Assembly (NCBI RefSeq): GCF_003462685.1
Contig: NZ_QRVE01000007.1
Span: 1-64,000 of the forward strand
Direction of reading: 5' to 3'
Length of the DNA: 64,000 nucleotides
From: Collinsella sp. AF23-4AC
GTDB lineage: Bacteria > Actinomycetota > Coriobacteriia > Coriobacteriales > Coriobacteriaceae
Shown one piece after another: positions 1-8,307 of this stretch. A model generated the notes under the pieces. It ran no database searches. It was not told where the DNA came from and saw only the letters and a program-made list of their open reading frames with translations. The translations under genes and the position numbers were made by a program. Every line of letters begins with the position of its first letter. Positions within the stretch are counted from its first letter, which is position 1.

Positions 1-53
1 TCACCAAGCACAACCTCAAGTACCGCCGCTACTACCACCAGTTCGACTACTAA
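1..53 (+). CDS. C-terminal end of an upstream gene (partial)
   Basis: The third forward frame is open from the window edge and stops at TAA 51-53, encoding a tail rich in aromatic and basic residues that ends YRRYYHQFDY. A terminator-like hairpin follows about 50 bases later, which fits the end of a transcription unit. Too little of the protein is visible to name it. Confidence 0.5.
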   Translation, partial: TKHNLKYRRYYHQFDY

Positions 54-104
54 GAGCTGGTCACGGGTCCGATATCTTGGCTGGTTGATATCTCGACCCT
101 GCAC

Positions 105-137
105 AAGGGCGTCCGCAATTGCGCGGGCGCCCTTTTT
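105..137 (+). terminator. Rho-independent terminator after the partial gene
   Basis: A GC-rich stem, AAGGGCG(T)CCGC pairing with GCG(C)GGGCGCCCTT around an AATT loop, runs into a T tract at 132-136. It separates the upstream gene from the histidine operon. Confidence 0.7.
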
Positions 138-234
138 GCGTTGTGACAAGAGACTGCTGCTAACCGCTTGCCCTATGTTTCCAAATGAATACGGTGTGAG
201 CCGAGGAGGACGATTCTCCCCGCAAACACTCTAG

Positions 235-277
235 TATGCTAAAGTACCCAGAAGACCGGCGGAGCTATGCCGGTCTT
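235..277 (+). promoter_or_regulatory. Candidate his operon promoter and leader hairpin
   Basis: TATGCT at 235-240 could be a -10 box; no convincing -35 box is visible. A 9-bp hairpin (AAGACCGGC at 252-260 with GCCGGTCTT at 269-277, then a T-rich run) would sit at the very start of the transcript, about 38 bases before the hisZG start codon. It could be a weak terminator, an attenuator or a 5' stabilising stem. No histidine-rich leader peptide or T-box was found. Confidence 0.35.
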
Positions 278-315
278 TCGTTCTATATGAAACACAGCAT
301 GAGGAGGCTCACCAG

Positions 316-2031
316 ATGACGGCCACACCGTGGGGATTCCGGGACATATTGCCCGAGGAGGCTCAGGCGCGCGAGGAGATCGCGCTGACGGTGAAGGGCT
401 GCTTTAGGGAGCATCATTACCTGCCGGTCGAGACGCCGCTACTCGAGGACAAGGGTTCGCTCGAGGAAGGCGGCCGCATCGCGGATACGCCGTTTAAGCT
501 CTTTGATGACGACGGTCGCCTGCTGGTGGTCCGTCCCGACAACACGCTGCCGATCGTTCGCCTGGTTTCGACCCGCATGCGCGCGGCCGACCTGCCCCTG
601 CGCCTGCGCTACGAGGCGCCGGTGGTTCGCGAGTGCCAGCGCAATGCCGGCGGCTCGCGTCAGTTTACGCAGCTGGGCTTTGAGCTCATCGGTGCGGGCG
701 ACGCCGCGGGCGATGTCGAGATTGTCTCGCTGGTAGCCGAGGCCGTGCGCAAGCTGGCGTTGCCCGATGCGCGCATTATCGCAGGTAGCGTGCGTCCTTT
801 TAAGGAGCTGCTCGCGGCGTGCGAGGATCGCGAGCTGGCTGCCGAGGCCCTGCGCTGCGTGCACGCCAATGACTTTGTGGGCCTCGATGCCCGCGTGGCG
901 GCAAGCGCCGAGTCCGAGGCCGTCAAGGCCGCCATTAGCGAGCTGCCGCGCTTGCACGGCGGTGCCGAGATACTCGACCGTGTGGATGCGCTGCTGGAAG
1001 CTGCCGGTATCGTCGCGCCGCTGACACGCGAGCTGCGTGCCCTGGTCGAGGGCCTGGCTCCCGAGGACGCCCAGGTGCTGTCCTTCGACTTCTCCATCAT
1101 GAACTCTTTTTATTACTACACGGGCCTGGTCTTTAAGGCCTATGCCGGTGGCCTGCCCGATCCGGTGGGTTCGGGCGGTCGCTACGACTCCATCTTTACC
1201 GGCGCGTTTGGCGATGGCATCGAGGTACCGGCGGCGGGATTTGCCTTTTCGCTCGAGCGTCTGGAGGCCGCGCACACTTCGGCTGAGGACGCCGCTTCCG
1301 ACGGCGACCACGCCGCGGGCCGTGGTGCCGAGGGTCCGCTGCGCATCGCCGTTCCCAAGGGCTCGCTTAAGGCCGACACGCTCGACGTGCTCGAGGCCGC
1401 GGGCCTGGACGTCTCCGAGCTGCGCGACCCCGGCCGTCACCTGATCGTGCGCGGTCGCGATACGCGTGCCGGCGAGGGCGCGGTCGGCGATATCGAGTTT
1501 GTCATCGTGCGCCCCAGCGATGCGCCCGCTTTTGTGGGCTGCGGTGGTGCCGATTGCGGCATCTGCGGCTGGGATTCGCTTATCGAGGCCGACCTCAACC
1601 TGCTGCAGCTGGTCGATTTGGGTTACGGCCTGTGCACCTTTATTGAGGCTGAGCCCGTTTGGCGCGCCGGTCAGGCCGAGCGCAACTATGCCCGCCGCGG
1701 TTCGCTTCGCGTGGCAACCAAGTACCCGCGCATCGCGAGTGCCTGGTATGCCAAGTGCGGCGTGAACGCCGACATTGTTTCGCTGCACGGCAACATCGAG
1801 CTGGGACCCATCGTCGGTATGACCGATCGCATCGTGGATATCACCGCCACGGGCGCCACGCTGCGCGACAACGACCTGGTCATCACCGGCCGCATTATGG
1901 ACTGCACGGCCCGCTTCTTCGTCAACCCGGGTGCCGCGCGCCTGGATCCGCGCGTTCGCAACCTGGCCGATCGCCTGGCGGCTGCCGTGAAGGACAAGCA
2001 TTTTGAGCCCGTCGCGGGCTCGGCACAATAG
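316..2031 (+). CDS. hisZG: HisZ-HisG fusion: ATP phosphoribosyltransferase with regulatory subunit
   Basis: This 571-residue protein joins two histidine enzymes that are normally separate. Residues 1 to about 320 look like HisZ, the catalytically dead class II histidyl-tRNA synthetase relative that regulates short-form HisG (GSGGRYDSIF and AAGFAFSLERLE are typical). A charged Ala/Gly linker (about 322-344) leads into short-form HisG starting at RIAVPKGSLK, with the phosphoribosyl-binding region DITATGATLRDNDL near 510-525. HisG condenses ATP and PRPP in the first step of histidine synthesis. The start has a GAGGAGG site 8 bases upstream. The gene heads the his operon, 105 bases before hisD. 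The HisG part carries an unusual Cys-rich stretch, GCGGADCGICG. The reading frame is continuous, so the fusion is not a track artefact. Confidence 0.93.
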   Translation: MTATPWGFRDILPEEAQAREEIALTVKGCFREHHYLPVETPLLEDKGSLEEGGRIADTPFKLFDDDGRLLVVRPDNTLPIVRLVSTRMRAADLPLRLRYEAPVVRECQRNAGGSRQFTQLGFELIGAGDAAGDVEIVSLVAEAVRKLALPDARIIAGSVRPFKELLAACEDRELAAEALRCVHANDFVGLDARVAASAESEAVKAAISELPRLHGGAEILDRVDALLEAAGIVAPLTRELRALVEGLAPEDAQVLSFDFSIMNSFYYYTGLVFKAYAGGLPDPVGSGGRYDSIFTGAFGDGIEVPAAGFAFSLERLEAAHTSAEDAASDGDHAAGRGAEGPLRIAVPKGSLKADTLDVLEAAGLDVSELRDPGRHLIVRGRDTRAGEGAVGDIEFVIVRPSDAPAFVGCGGADCGICGWDSLIEADLNLLQLVDLGYGLCTFIEAEPVWRAGQAERNYARRGSLRVATKYPRIASAWYAKCGVNADIVSLHGNIELGPIVGMTDRIVDITATGATLRDNDLVITGRIMDCTARFFVNPGAARLDPRVRNLADRLAAAVKDKHFEPVAGSAQ

Positions 2032-2136
2032 CGCGAGCGCGCACGGGCGCCCCCATATCCGGACTGCGGGCCGATTGGTGCCGCTGCCCGGCATCTCGTT
2101 TTCCAAACGCAACCTCGACCGATAGGGGATACCGAT

Positions 2137-3573
2137 ATGAAGACCATCAAGCTTGCTCCCGGTGAGCGCCTCGTTACCAACCAGCTCAACCGCAAGGGTG
2201 TGCTGCCGCAAAACATCGTCGACGCCGCCCGCGATATCGTGGCCAACGTGCGTGCCAACGGCGATGCTGCGGTGCGCGATTACTGCCAGCGTTTTGACGG
2301 TGTCGAGCTGCAAAGCTTTCGTCTGCCGCAAGAGCAGATCGATGCTGCGCTCGAAGGCCTCGACCCGGCCTTTGTCGCCGCGCTCGAGAAGGCTGCGCGC
2401 CAGATCCGTGAGTTTCACCAGCGCGAGGTCGAGCAGAGCTGGTTTACCACGCGCCCGGACGGCACGATGCTCGGCGTTAAGGTGACCCCGCTTGCCGCGG
2501 CCGGCATCTACGTGCCGGGCGGTCGCGCGCAGTATCCCTCCACCGTGCTCATGAACGCCATTCCTGCCAAGGTGGCCGGCGTTAAGCGCGTGGTCATGGT
2601 GACGCCGCCACAAAAGGACGGCCTGATCAGCCCCTATACGCTCGCCGCGGCCAAGCTCGGCGGCGTGGACGAGATCTATATGGTGGGCGGCGCCCAGGCC
2701 GTGGCCGCGCTGGCGTACGGTACCGAGACCATTCCGCGTGTCGACAAGATCACCGGACCGGGCAACGCCTTTGTCGCCGCAGCCAAGCAGATTGTCTCGG
2801 GCGACGTGGGCATCGACATGGTCGCCGGCCCCTCCGAGGTTTGCGTGCTGGCCGATGCCACGGCCAAACCCATGGTGGTCGCGGCCGACCTGATGGCCCA
2901 GGCCGAGCACGATCCGCTGGCCGCCTGCTATCTGGTGACCTGCGACGAGCAGTTTGCGCGCGAGGTCGAGGCGGGTATCGACATTCTGGTGGCGCAGTCG
3001 CCGCGTGCCGAGATTACGCGCGCCTCGCTCGACAACGAGGGCACCATCGTGGTGGCCGCCGATATGGCTGCCGCCGTCGAGGCCGTGAACACCGTGGCGC
3101 CCGAGCACCTGGAGCTGCACTGCAAGGATGCAATGGGCCTGCTTGGCGGCATTCGCAACGCCGGCGCCATCTTTGTGGGCGCTTGGAGCTCCGAGCCGCT
3201 CGGCGATTACGTTGCCGGCCCCAACCACACGCTGCCGACCGGCGGCACGGCCATGTTCTCCAACCCGCTTTCGGTGGAGGAGTTCGTTAAGCGCTCAAGC
3301 GTTATCTGCTATACGCCCGAGGGCCTGCTCTCCGACGCTCCCGCTACGCAGCGTTTGGCCGAGGCCGAGGGCCTGTGGGCGCACGCGCTTTCTGCCGCCC
3401 TGCGTCGTCGCGTGCTGGAACAGGGCGAGGATTCCGTGAGCGCCGAGTCGCTGGCGGCGGCCGACCTGACCAAGGTTGCCTGGCCGGGCGACGCCGCGGC
3501 GACGGTCGCCGAGGGTGTGGACTTGGCGGCTGCGGGCGCGGATGGCGCTAACGCGACCGGCGGGGAGGCCTAA
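2137..3573 (+). CDS. hisD: Histidinol dehydrogenase
   Basis: HisD oxidises L-histidinol to L-histidine in two NAD-dependent steps and is a zinc enzyme. The 478-residue protein contains the family signature around [19 protein letters not shown] (about residue 200-220), the zinc-ligand region AEHDPLA and the catalytic pair in VAPEHLELH. It is longer than the usual 430 residues because of an Ala/Gly-rich, low-complexity C-terminal tail (about 450-478) that is probably disordered. It starts 105 bases after hisZG and its stop lies one base before the hisC start codon, so it belongs to the same operon. Confidence 0.96.
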   Translation: MKTIKLAPGERLVTNQLNRKGVLPQNIVDAARDIVANVRANGDAAVRDYCQRFDGVELQSFRLPQEQIDAALEGLDPAFVAALEKAARQIREFHQREVEQSWFTTRPDGTMLGVKVTPLAAAGIYVPGGRAQYPSTVLMNAIPAKVAGVKRVVMVTPPQKDGLISPYTLAAAKLGGVDEIYMVGGAQAVAALAYGTETIPRVDKITGPGNAFVAAAKQIVSGDVGIDMVAGPSEVCVLADATAKPMVVAADLMAQAEHDPLAACYLVTCDEQFAREVEAGIDILVAQSPRAEITRASLDNEGTIVVAADMAAAVEAVNTVAPEHLELHCKDAMGLLGGIRNAGAIFVGAWSSEPLGDYVAGPNHTLPTGGTAMFSNPLSVEEFVKRSSVICYTPEGLLSDAPATQRLAEAEGLWAHALSAALRRRVLEQGEDSVSAESLAAADLTKVAWPGDAAATVAEGVDLAAAGADGANATGGEA

Positions 3574-3574
3574 T

Positions 3575-4690
3575 ATGGCCGAGCTGACGCCTCGCATGAA
3601 GGAACTCGTCCAGCCCTACTTGGCCGGCATTGAGCCCTACGATCCCAACTTTACGCCCACGCGCATCAACCTTTCGGCCAACGAGAACACCTATCCCGTG
3701 CCGGCTGGCGTGCGCGAGGCGATCGACGCGGCACTCGCCGCCACGCCGCTCAACCGCTATCCCGACCCCATGTCCAACGAGCTGCGCGACGAGCTTGCCG
3801 CTTGGCATGGCGTGGCACGCGAGAACATCTGCGTGGGCAACGGCGGCGACGAGCTGCTCTATAACTACCTGCTGGCGTTTGGCGGCGCGGGGCGGACCCT
3901 GCTCAACTGCCCGCCATGCTTTAGCGAGTATGCGTTCTTTGCGTCGCTCTGCCAGACCGAGGTGCGCGACGTGTGGCGCGATCCGGTGACCTTTGAGCTC
4001 GATCAGGCTGCCGTGCTTGCGGCAGCGCCCGAGTGCAACCTGGCGATTGTGACCTCGCCCAACAATCCCACGGGCGACGTGGCGCCGCTCGACTTTATCG
4101 CGGCTCTGTGCGATGCGTGTCCCGGCATGGTGATGGTCGACGAGGCCTACGTGGAGTTTGCTGACGATTCGTTTGGCGCGGCCACCACGGCGCAAGGGCT
4201 TATCGCCGAGCATTCCAACCTGGTGATTCTGCATACGCTGTCCAAGGCGTTCGGCGCCGCCGGCACGCGTCTGGGCTATGTGATTGCGTCACCCGAGGTT
4301 ATTGACGTGTTCGCGGCGATTCGCCAGATCTATTCAGTCAGCGTGCTGAGCCAGGCCGCGGCGCTTGCCTGCGTGCGTGCCCGCGATGCGTACGCGCCCG
4401 TGGTGGCACAGGTTGTATCCGAGCGCGAGCGCGAGCTGTGCGCCCTGCGCGCAATGGCTGCCGAGGGCCTGCCCGTGGAGGCGTGGCCGAGCGCGGCGAA
4501 CTTTGTGCTCGTGCGCACGCCGCACGCCACGCGCGTGCGCGAGCGTCTGCGCGATGAGTATTCGATTTTGGTGCGTGACTTTAGCTACGCGCCGGGGCTT
4601 GCGGACTGTCTGCGCATTACCGTGGGTACCCCGCAGGAAAACGACGAGGTGCTGGCAGCGTTTGCCGCGCTGGTGAAGGAGGAGATGTAG
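3575..4690 (+). CDS. hisC: Histidinol-phosphate aminotransferase
   Basis: This class I/II PLP-dependent aminotransferase of 371 residues converts imidazole acetol-phosphate to histidinol-phosphate with glutamate as donor. The PLP lysine lies in LSKAFGAAGTRLGY, preceded by the conserved SPNNPTGD loop and the VDEAYVEF strand that positions the cofactor. The start chosen is ATG 3575 (MAELTPRMK), one base after the hisD stop and preceded by GGGGAGG; an upstream in-frame ATG at 3476 would lie deep inside hisD. The stop at 4688-4690 abuts the hisB start codon. Confidence 0.95.
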   Translation: MAELTPRMKELVQPYLAGIEPYDPNFTPTRINLSANENTYPVPAGVREAIDAALAATPLNRYPDPMSNELRDELAAWHGVARENICVGNGGDELLYNYLLAFGGAGRTLLNCPPCFSEYAFFASLCQTEVRDVWRDPVTFELDQAAVLAAAPECNLAIVTSPNNPTGDVAPLDFIAALCDACPGMVMVDEAYVEFADDSFGAATTAQGLIAEHSNLVILHTLSKAFGAAGTRLGYVIASPEVIDVFAAIRQIYSVSVLSQAAALACVRARDAYAPVVAQVVSERERELCALRAMAAEGLPVEAWPSAANFVLVRTPHATRVRERLRDEYSILVRDFSYAPGLADCLRITVGTPQENDEVLAAFAALVKEEM

Positions 4691-5278
4691 ATGGGCCGTT
4701 ATGTCGAGGTGACCCGCAAGACGGGCGAGACCGACATTGTCGTTAGGCTCGATCTGGACGGATCCGGCGTGTGCGATATCTCGACCGGCGTGCCGTTTTT
4801 CGACCACATGCTCAACGCCTTTGGCCGCCATGGCCTGTTCGATTTGACGGTACATGCGATGGGCGATGTGGAGGTCGACGCGCACCACACCGTCGAGGAC
4901 ACGGGCATTGTGCTGGGCGAGGCGTTTTGCCAGGCACTGGGTGACAAGGCGGGCATTACGCGCTTTGCCGATGCGGCGATTGCCATGGACGAGACGCTCG
5001 TGATGGCCGCCGTTGATATCTCGGGTCGCGGGCAGGCCTATTGCGATCTGCCCGTGCCGACCGAGCGCGTGGGCAGCTTTGATACCGAGCTGGCCGTCGA
5101 GTTCTTCTATGCCTTTGCGCGCGATGCTAAGCTCACGCTGCATGTGCGCGAGCTGGCGGGCGGCAACTCGCATCACATTATCGAGGCAGCCTTTAAGGCC
5201 GTGGGACGCACGATGCGCCACGCCTGCGAGCTTGATCCCCGCGTCCAAGGAATCCCCAGCACCAAGGGCTTACTGTAA
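4691..5278 (+). CDS. hisB: Imidazoleglycerol-phosphate dehydratase
   Basis: HisB dehydrates imidazole-glycerol phosphate to imidazole-acetol phosphate, using two manganese ions. The 195-residue length is that of the monofunctional enzyme, without the N-terminal phosphatase of enterobacterial HisB. Visible metal-binding signatures are FFDHMLNAFGRHG, DAHHTVEDTGI and NSHHIIEAAFKA. The start codon directly follows the hisC stop, which suggests translational coupling. Because this HisB lacks a phosphatase domain, histidinol-phosphate must be dephosphorylated elsewhere; the PHP protein at 8653-9564 is the obvious candidate. Confidence 0.97.
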   Translation: MGRYVEVTRKTGETDIVVRLDLDGSGVCDISTGVPFFDHMLNAFGRHGLFDLTVHAMGDVEVDAHHTVEDTGIVLGEAFCQALGDKAGITRFADAAIAMDETLVMAAVDISGRGQAYCDLPVPTERVGSFDTELAVEFFYAFARDAKLTLHVRELAGGNSHHIIEAAFKAVGRTMRHACELDPRVQGIPSTKGLL

Positions 5279-5293
5279 CCGCCATATAGGCAG

Positions 5294-5332
5294 AAACCAC
5301 CACAAAGGTGCCTGTCCCCTTTGTGGTGGTTT
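5294..5332. repeat. Perfect hairpin between hisB and hisH
   Basis: AAACCACCACAAAGG pairs perfectly with CCTTTGTGGTGGTTT around a loop of about 8 bases, ending in TTTT. It lies inside the his operon, between the hisB stop and the hisH Shine-Dalgarno site. It may act as an internal attenuator, an mRNA-stabilising stem, or simply be a dispersed palindromic repeat. Confidence 0.7.
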
Positions 5333-5357
5333 TGGATGATGGAAAAAGGAGGGTCGC

Positions 5358-6053
5358 GTGGGCGAACCGAAGATCGTGGTGGTCGACTACCACAAGGGCA
5401 ACTTGTCGAGCGTCGTGCGCGGGCTTGCGCGCGCCGGTGCCGCTGCCTGCACATCGGACGATCCGGAGCAGATCCGCAACGCCGACGGCTTGGTCATCCC
5501 GGGCGTGGGCGCGTTCTATGACGCGATCGCCTTTATGCGCCAGAGCGGCGAGGAGGCGGCCGTGCTTGACGCCGTTGCCGCCGGAACTCCTCTGCTCGGC
5601 ATCTGCTTGGGCCTTCAGCTGTTTTTTGAACGCGGCGACGAGGGCGTGCCGGCGGACGAGGGCGCGGACGACGATGCCTCCGAGCAGGCTGGCGGTCCCT
5701 GGGTCGATGGCCTGGGCATTATGCGCGGCTCGTGCACGCGCTTGGAATCGAGTCGCCTGAAGGTGCCGCACGTGGGCTGGGACCAGGTGCACATGACGCC
5801 CGCCGGCGCGGCCGATCCGTTGCTCGCCGGTTTTGCCGAGGGCGCCAACATGTACTTCACCCACAGCTATGCGGTGGCCGACGATGTCGATGCCGCCGAT
5901 GTTCTGGCGCGCACGCACTACACGCGGAGCTTCCCGTGCATCGTGCGTCACGGCAACGTGTGGGGCTGCCAGTTCCATCCCGAGAAATCCTCCGCGCTGG
6001 GACAGCGCATCCTTAAGAACTTCGTCAACATCGTCGAGGAGGCCGGCCGATGA
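5358..6053 (+). CDS. hisH: Imidazole glycerol phosphate synthase, glutaminase subunit
   Basis: HisH hydrolyses glutamine and channels ammonia to HisF. The class I glutamine amidotransferase triad is visible: the nucleophilic Cys83 in GICLGLQLFF and the His/Glu of CQFHPEKS near residue 198. The start is GTG 5358, preceded by AAAAAGGAGGG. At 231 residues it is longer than usual (about 200); an acidic insert near residues 95-113 (DEGVPADEGADDDASEQAGG) accounts for the difference. Its stop overlaps the hisA start by four bases (ATGA), a typical coupling arrangement. Confidence 0.95.
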   Translation: MGEPKIVVVDYHKGNLSSVVRGLARAGAAACTSDDPEQIRNADGLVIPGVGAFYDAIAFMRQSGEEAAVLDAVAAGTPLLGICLGLQLFFERGDEGVPADEGADDDASEQAGGPWVDGLGIMRGSCTRLESSRLKVPHVGWDQVHMTPAGAADPLLAGFAEGANMYFTHSYAVADDVDAADVLARTHYTRSFPCIVRHGNVWGCQFHPEKSSALGQRILKNFVNIVEEAGR

Positions 6054-6793
6054 TCCTGTTCCCCGCAATCGATCTGATCGGCGGCAAGGTCGTGCGCTTG
6101 GAGCGCGGCGATCGCAGCCGCTGCAAGGTATATTCCGACGACCCCGTGGCCGTTGCCCGCTCCTTTGCCGAGCAAGGTGCGAACTGGGTGCATGTCGTCG
6201 ACCTGTCCACTGCCTTTGGCGAGGACGAGGACGCATGCGCTGCCAACTCGACGGCGATCAAGGCTATCTGCGGCGTCGACGGTCTGTCCGTGGACGTGGG
6301 CGGCGGCGTCCGCTCGCTCGCACGCATCGACGAGCTGGCCGGCTATGGCGCGCGCCGTATTGCGCTGGGGACCGTGCTGGTGACCGAGCCGGGTTTTGCC
6401 GAGGTGGCAGCGCGCGGCTTTGGCGAGCTGCTGGTGGCAGACATCGCCGCCCGTGACGGCCAGGTCAAGGTGAACGGCTGGCGCGATGGCGCGGGCGTGG
6501 CGCTCGATGATGCGGTGGCGCAGCTTTCCGAGTTGGGCTTTAAGCATTTGGTGTACACCGACATCGCGCGCGATGGCATGCAGACGGGCATCGACGTGGC
6601 GGCGTATCGCCATGTGGCCGAGGTCGCGGGTTTTCCCGTCGTGGCTTCGGGTGGCATCTCGACACTCGACGATATCTGCGCGCTTGCCGCGGTGGGTGAG
6701 GATGCTATTGAGGGTGCGATCACCGGTCGCGCACTCTACGAGGGCAACTTTACGCTGGCACAGGCGCTGGCCGCCGCCCGAGGGGAGGAGTAA
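6050..6793 (+). CDS. hisA: ProFAR isomerase (phosphoribosylformimino-AICAR-P isomerase)
   Basis: HisA is a (beta-alpha)8 barrel that carries out the Amadori rearrangement of ProFAR to PRFAR. The 247-residue protein has the catalytic aspartates in FPAIDLIGGKVVRL near the start and VYTDIARDGMQTG near residue 170, plus two phosphate-binding glycine motifs (VGGGVRS and ASGGIS). It overlaps hisH by four bases and is followed after three bases by hisF. In actinobacteria some HisA homologues (PriA) also isomerise PRA in tryptophan synthesis; whether this one is bifunctional cannot be read from the sequence. Confidence 0.94.
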   Translation: MILFPAIDLIGGKVVRLERGDRSRCKVYSDDPVAVARSFAEQGANWVHVVDLSTAFGEDEDACAANSTAIKAICGVDGLSVDVGGGVRSLARIDELAGYGARRIALGTVLVTEPGFAEVAARGFGELLVADIAARDGQVKVNGWRDGAGVALDDAVAQLSELGFKHLVYTDIARDGMQTGIDVAAYRHVAEVAGFPVVASGGISTLDDICALAAVGEDAIEGAITGRALYEGNFTLAQALAAARGEE

Positions 6794-6796
6794 CCC

Positions 6797-7579
6797 ATGC
6801 TTACCAAGCGTGTGATTCCCTGTCTGGACGTTAAGGACGGCCGCGTGGTCAAGGGCGTCAACTTTGTGAGCCTGCGCGATGCGGGCGATCCGGTGGAGCT
6901 GGCGCGCGCCTACGACCGCGAGGGCGCGGACGAAGTCGTGTTCCTGGACATCACTGCGACGAGCGATAACCGTGCGACGACCATTGAGATGGCGGCGCAT
7001 GCGGCCGAGGAGCTGGCCATTCCCTATACCGTGGGCGGCGGTTTTCGTGACCTGGCGGGCATGCGAACCATGGTGGCTGCCGGTGCCGATAAGGTGTCGC
7101 TCAACTCTGCTGCCGTGCGCGATCCGTCGCTGGTCAGCCAAGCTGCCGCTGCATTTGGCAGCCAGGCCGTGGTCGTGGCGATCGATGCCAAGCGTGTTGG
7201 TTTGCCCGGTGAGCCGGGAGCCGACAAGTGGGAGGTCTTTACCGCGGGCGGCCGTAACGCCACGGGTATCGATGCGGTGGCGTGGGCCGAGGAAGCGGCT
7301 CGTCGCGGCGCCGGTGAGATCTTGCTCACCAGCATGGATCGCGACGGCACCAAGGCTGGCTTCGACCTGGCACTCACCCGCGCCGTGGCGCGCGCGGTGC
7401 CGATCCCGGTGATCGCAAGCGGCGGCGTGGGCACGCTCGAGCATTTCGCCGAGGGTGTGATCGAGGGCGAGGCCGATGCCGTGCTGGCGGCGAGCGTCTT
7501 TCACTTTGGAACCTTCAGCATTCGCCAGGTGAAGGAGTACATGGCCTCGCAGGGCATCCCTGTCAGGTTGGACTTCTAG
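6797..7579 (+). CDS. hisF: Imidazole glycerol phosphate synthase, cyclase subunit
   Basis: HisF is the barrel partner of HisH and makes imidazole-glycerol phosphate and AICAR from PRFAR and ammonia. The 260-residue protein shows the catalytic aspartates in [14 protein letters not shown] and [14 protein letters not shown] and the phosphate-binding IASGGVG motif. GGGGAGGAG precedes the start. The AICAR by-product feeds the purine pathway, where the purH gene at 33075 would use it. The stop codon is followed within six bases by a structured repeat (7585-7684), so hisI is separated from hisF by 147 bases. Confidence 0.96.
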   Translation: MLTKRVIPCLDVKDGRVVKGVNFVSLRDAGDPVELARAYDREGADEVVFLDITATSDNRATTIEMAAHAAEELAIPYTVGGGFRDLAGMRTMVAAGADKVSLNSAAVRDPSLVSQAAAAFGSQAVVVAIDAKRVGLPGEPGADKWEVFTAGGRNATGIDAVAWAEEAARRGAGEILLTSMDRDGTKAGFDLALTRAVARAVPIPVIASGGVGTLEHFAEGVIEGEADAVLAASVFHFGTFSIRQVKEYMASQGIPVRLDF

Positions 7580-7584
7580 CGCTG

Positions 7585-7684
7585 CGGCTTGCCCAGGCAC
7601 CGCATCTTGCCGCTCAAACCGTCGCTCGCGTACAAAGTACGCGTCGCTCCTCTTTCGCGGCAACCTGCGGCACCTGGACAACCC
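7585..7684. repeat. Structured intergenic repeat, copy 1 (after hisF)
   Basis: First of three related elements of about 100 nt (others at 34682-34783 and 44256-44354). The outer arms, starting CCCAGGCACCGCA and ending TGCGGCACCTGG, pair over about 21 positions. Inside lie a conserved left loop CTCAAACCGTCG, a small hairpin GCGTAC-AAA-GTACGC and a conserved right loop CTCCTCTTTC. All three copies begin within a few bases of a stop codon. The arms differ between copies but remain complementary. Confidence 0.8.
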
Positions 7685-7726
7685 TCGCCGACCTGTGGGG
7701 CTTACTGTTATTACTTGGGAGAAATG

Positions 7727-8068
7727 ATGACTGAGGTAGTAGAAGCTGCTGATCTTAAATACGACGCCCACGGGCTGATTCCTTGTGTGGTTCAGCAGTA
7801 TGACACTGGCGAGGTGCTTATGGTTGCTTGGATGAACGAGGAATCGGTGGGGCTGACGCTCAAGACCGGGACCACGTGGTTTTGGAGTCGCAGCCGTCAG
7901 GAGCTCTGGAACAAGGGCGCGACGAGTGGCAACATGCAGGAGGTCAAGGAGCTCTGGGCCGACTGCGATAGCGATACGCTGCTGGTCAAGGTGGACTCGC
8001 CGGGCCCGGCCTGCCATACCGGCAACCGTACCTGCTTCTTTAAGCGCGTAAAGGGGGGAACACGATGA
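7727..8068 (+). CDS. hisI: Phosphoribosyl-AMP cyclohydrolase
   Basis: HisI opens the adenine ring of phosphoribosyl-AMP in the third step of the pathway and needs zinc. The 113-residue protein has the family signatures [19 protein letters not shown] and [10 protein letters not shown], whose cysteines and histidine bind metal. The second of two adjacent ATG codons (7727) is chosen because GGGAG then sits 5 bases upstream; ATG 7724 would leave only 2. The protein is separate from HisE, unlike the HisIE fusion of enterics. The stop overlaps the next gene by four bases. Confidence 0.94.
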   Translation: MTEVVEAADLKYDAHGLIPCVVQQYDTGEVLMVAWMNEESVGLTLKTGTTWFWSRSRQELWNKGATSGNMQEVKELWADCDSDTLLVKVDSPGPACHTGNRTCFFKRVKGGTR

Positions 8069-8292
8069 AGGTCGTGACGCCGTTCGAAGTCGCCGACTGC
8101 AACGCCGAACTCCTCCGCGCGGGCGTGCCGTGCCGCGTGCACCTGACCGATGCCTGCGGGGCGCAGTCGCTTTGGCTCGAGGCCGAGAAGGAAAGGCTCG
8201 ATGAGGCCCATGCCGTCATCGTTGAATTCTTTGGGAAAAAGGGCGCAAAGCTTCGGTTCGATGAGACCGGTACTTACTTTACGCTGCAGTAA
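8065..8292 (+). CDS. RDAC-family-like small protein in the his operon
   Basis: This 75-residue protein begins within the hisI stop (ATGA overlap) and lies 15 bases before hisE, so it is translated as part of the his operon. The sequence has a central [15 protein letters not shown] motif, resembling small proteins I recall being called the RDAC family after an Arg/Lys-Asp-Ala-Cys motif; here the residue before Asp is Thr. It also has one other Cys near residue 12. There is no signal peptide or membrane segment. The function is unknown; its position suggests a link with the HisI/HisE steps, but this is inference only. Confidence 0.75.
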   Translation: MKVVTPFEVADCNAELLRAGVPCRVHLTDACGAQSLWLEAEKERLDEAHAVIVEFFGKKGAKLRFDETGTYFTLQ

Positions 8293-8307
8293 CGAGAGGA
8301 AATAACC

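Noticed and set aside
138..315. T-box or histidine attenuator in front of the his operon
   Set aside because: No T-box consensus, specifier loop or His-codon-rich leader peptide was found, only a short hairpin.
439..3228. A 929-codon open frame on the minus strand across hisZG and hisD
   Set aside because: It is the antisense of two clear his genes; high GC keeps the opposite strand open. The composition is His/Gly/Arg-rich without motifs.
5948..8017. A 689-codon minus-strand frame over hisH-hisI
   Set aside because: Antisense of well-supported his genes with no ribosome site or domain.
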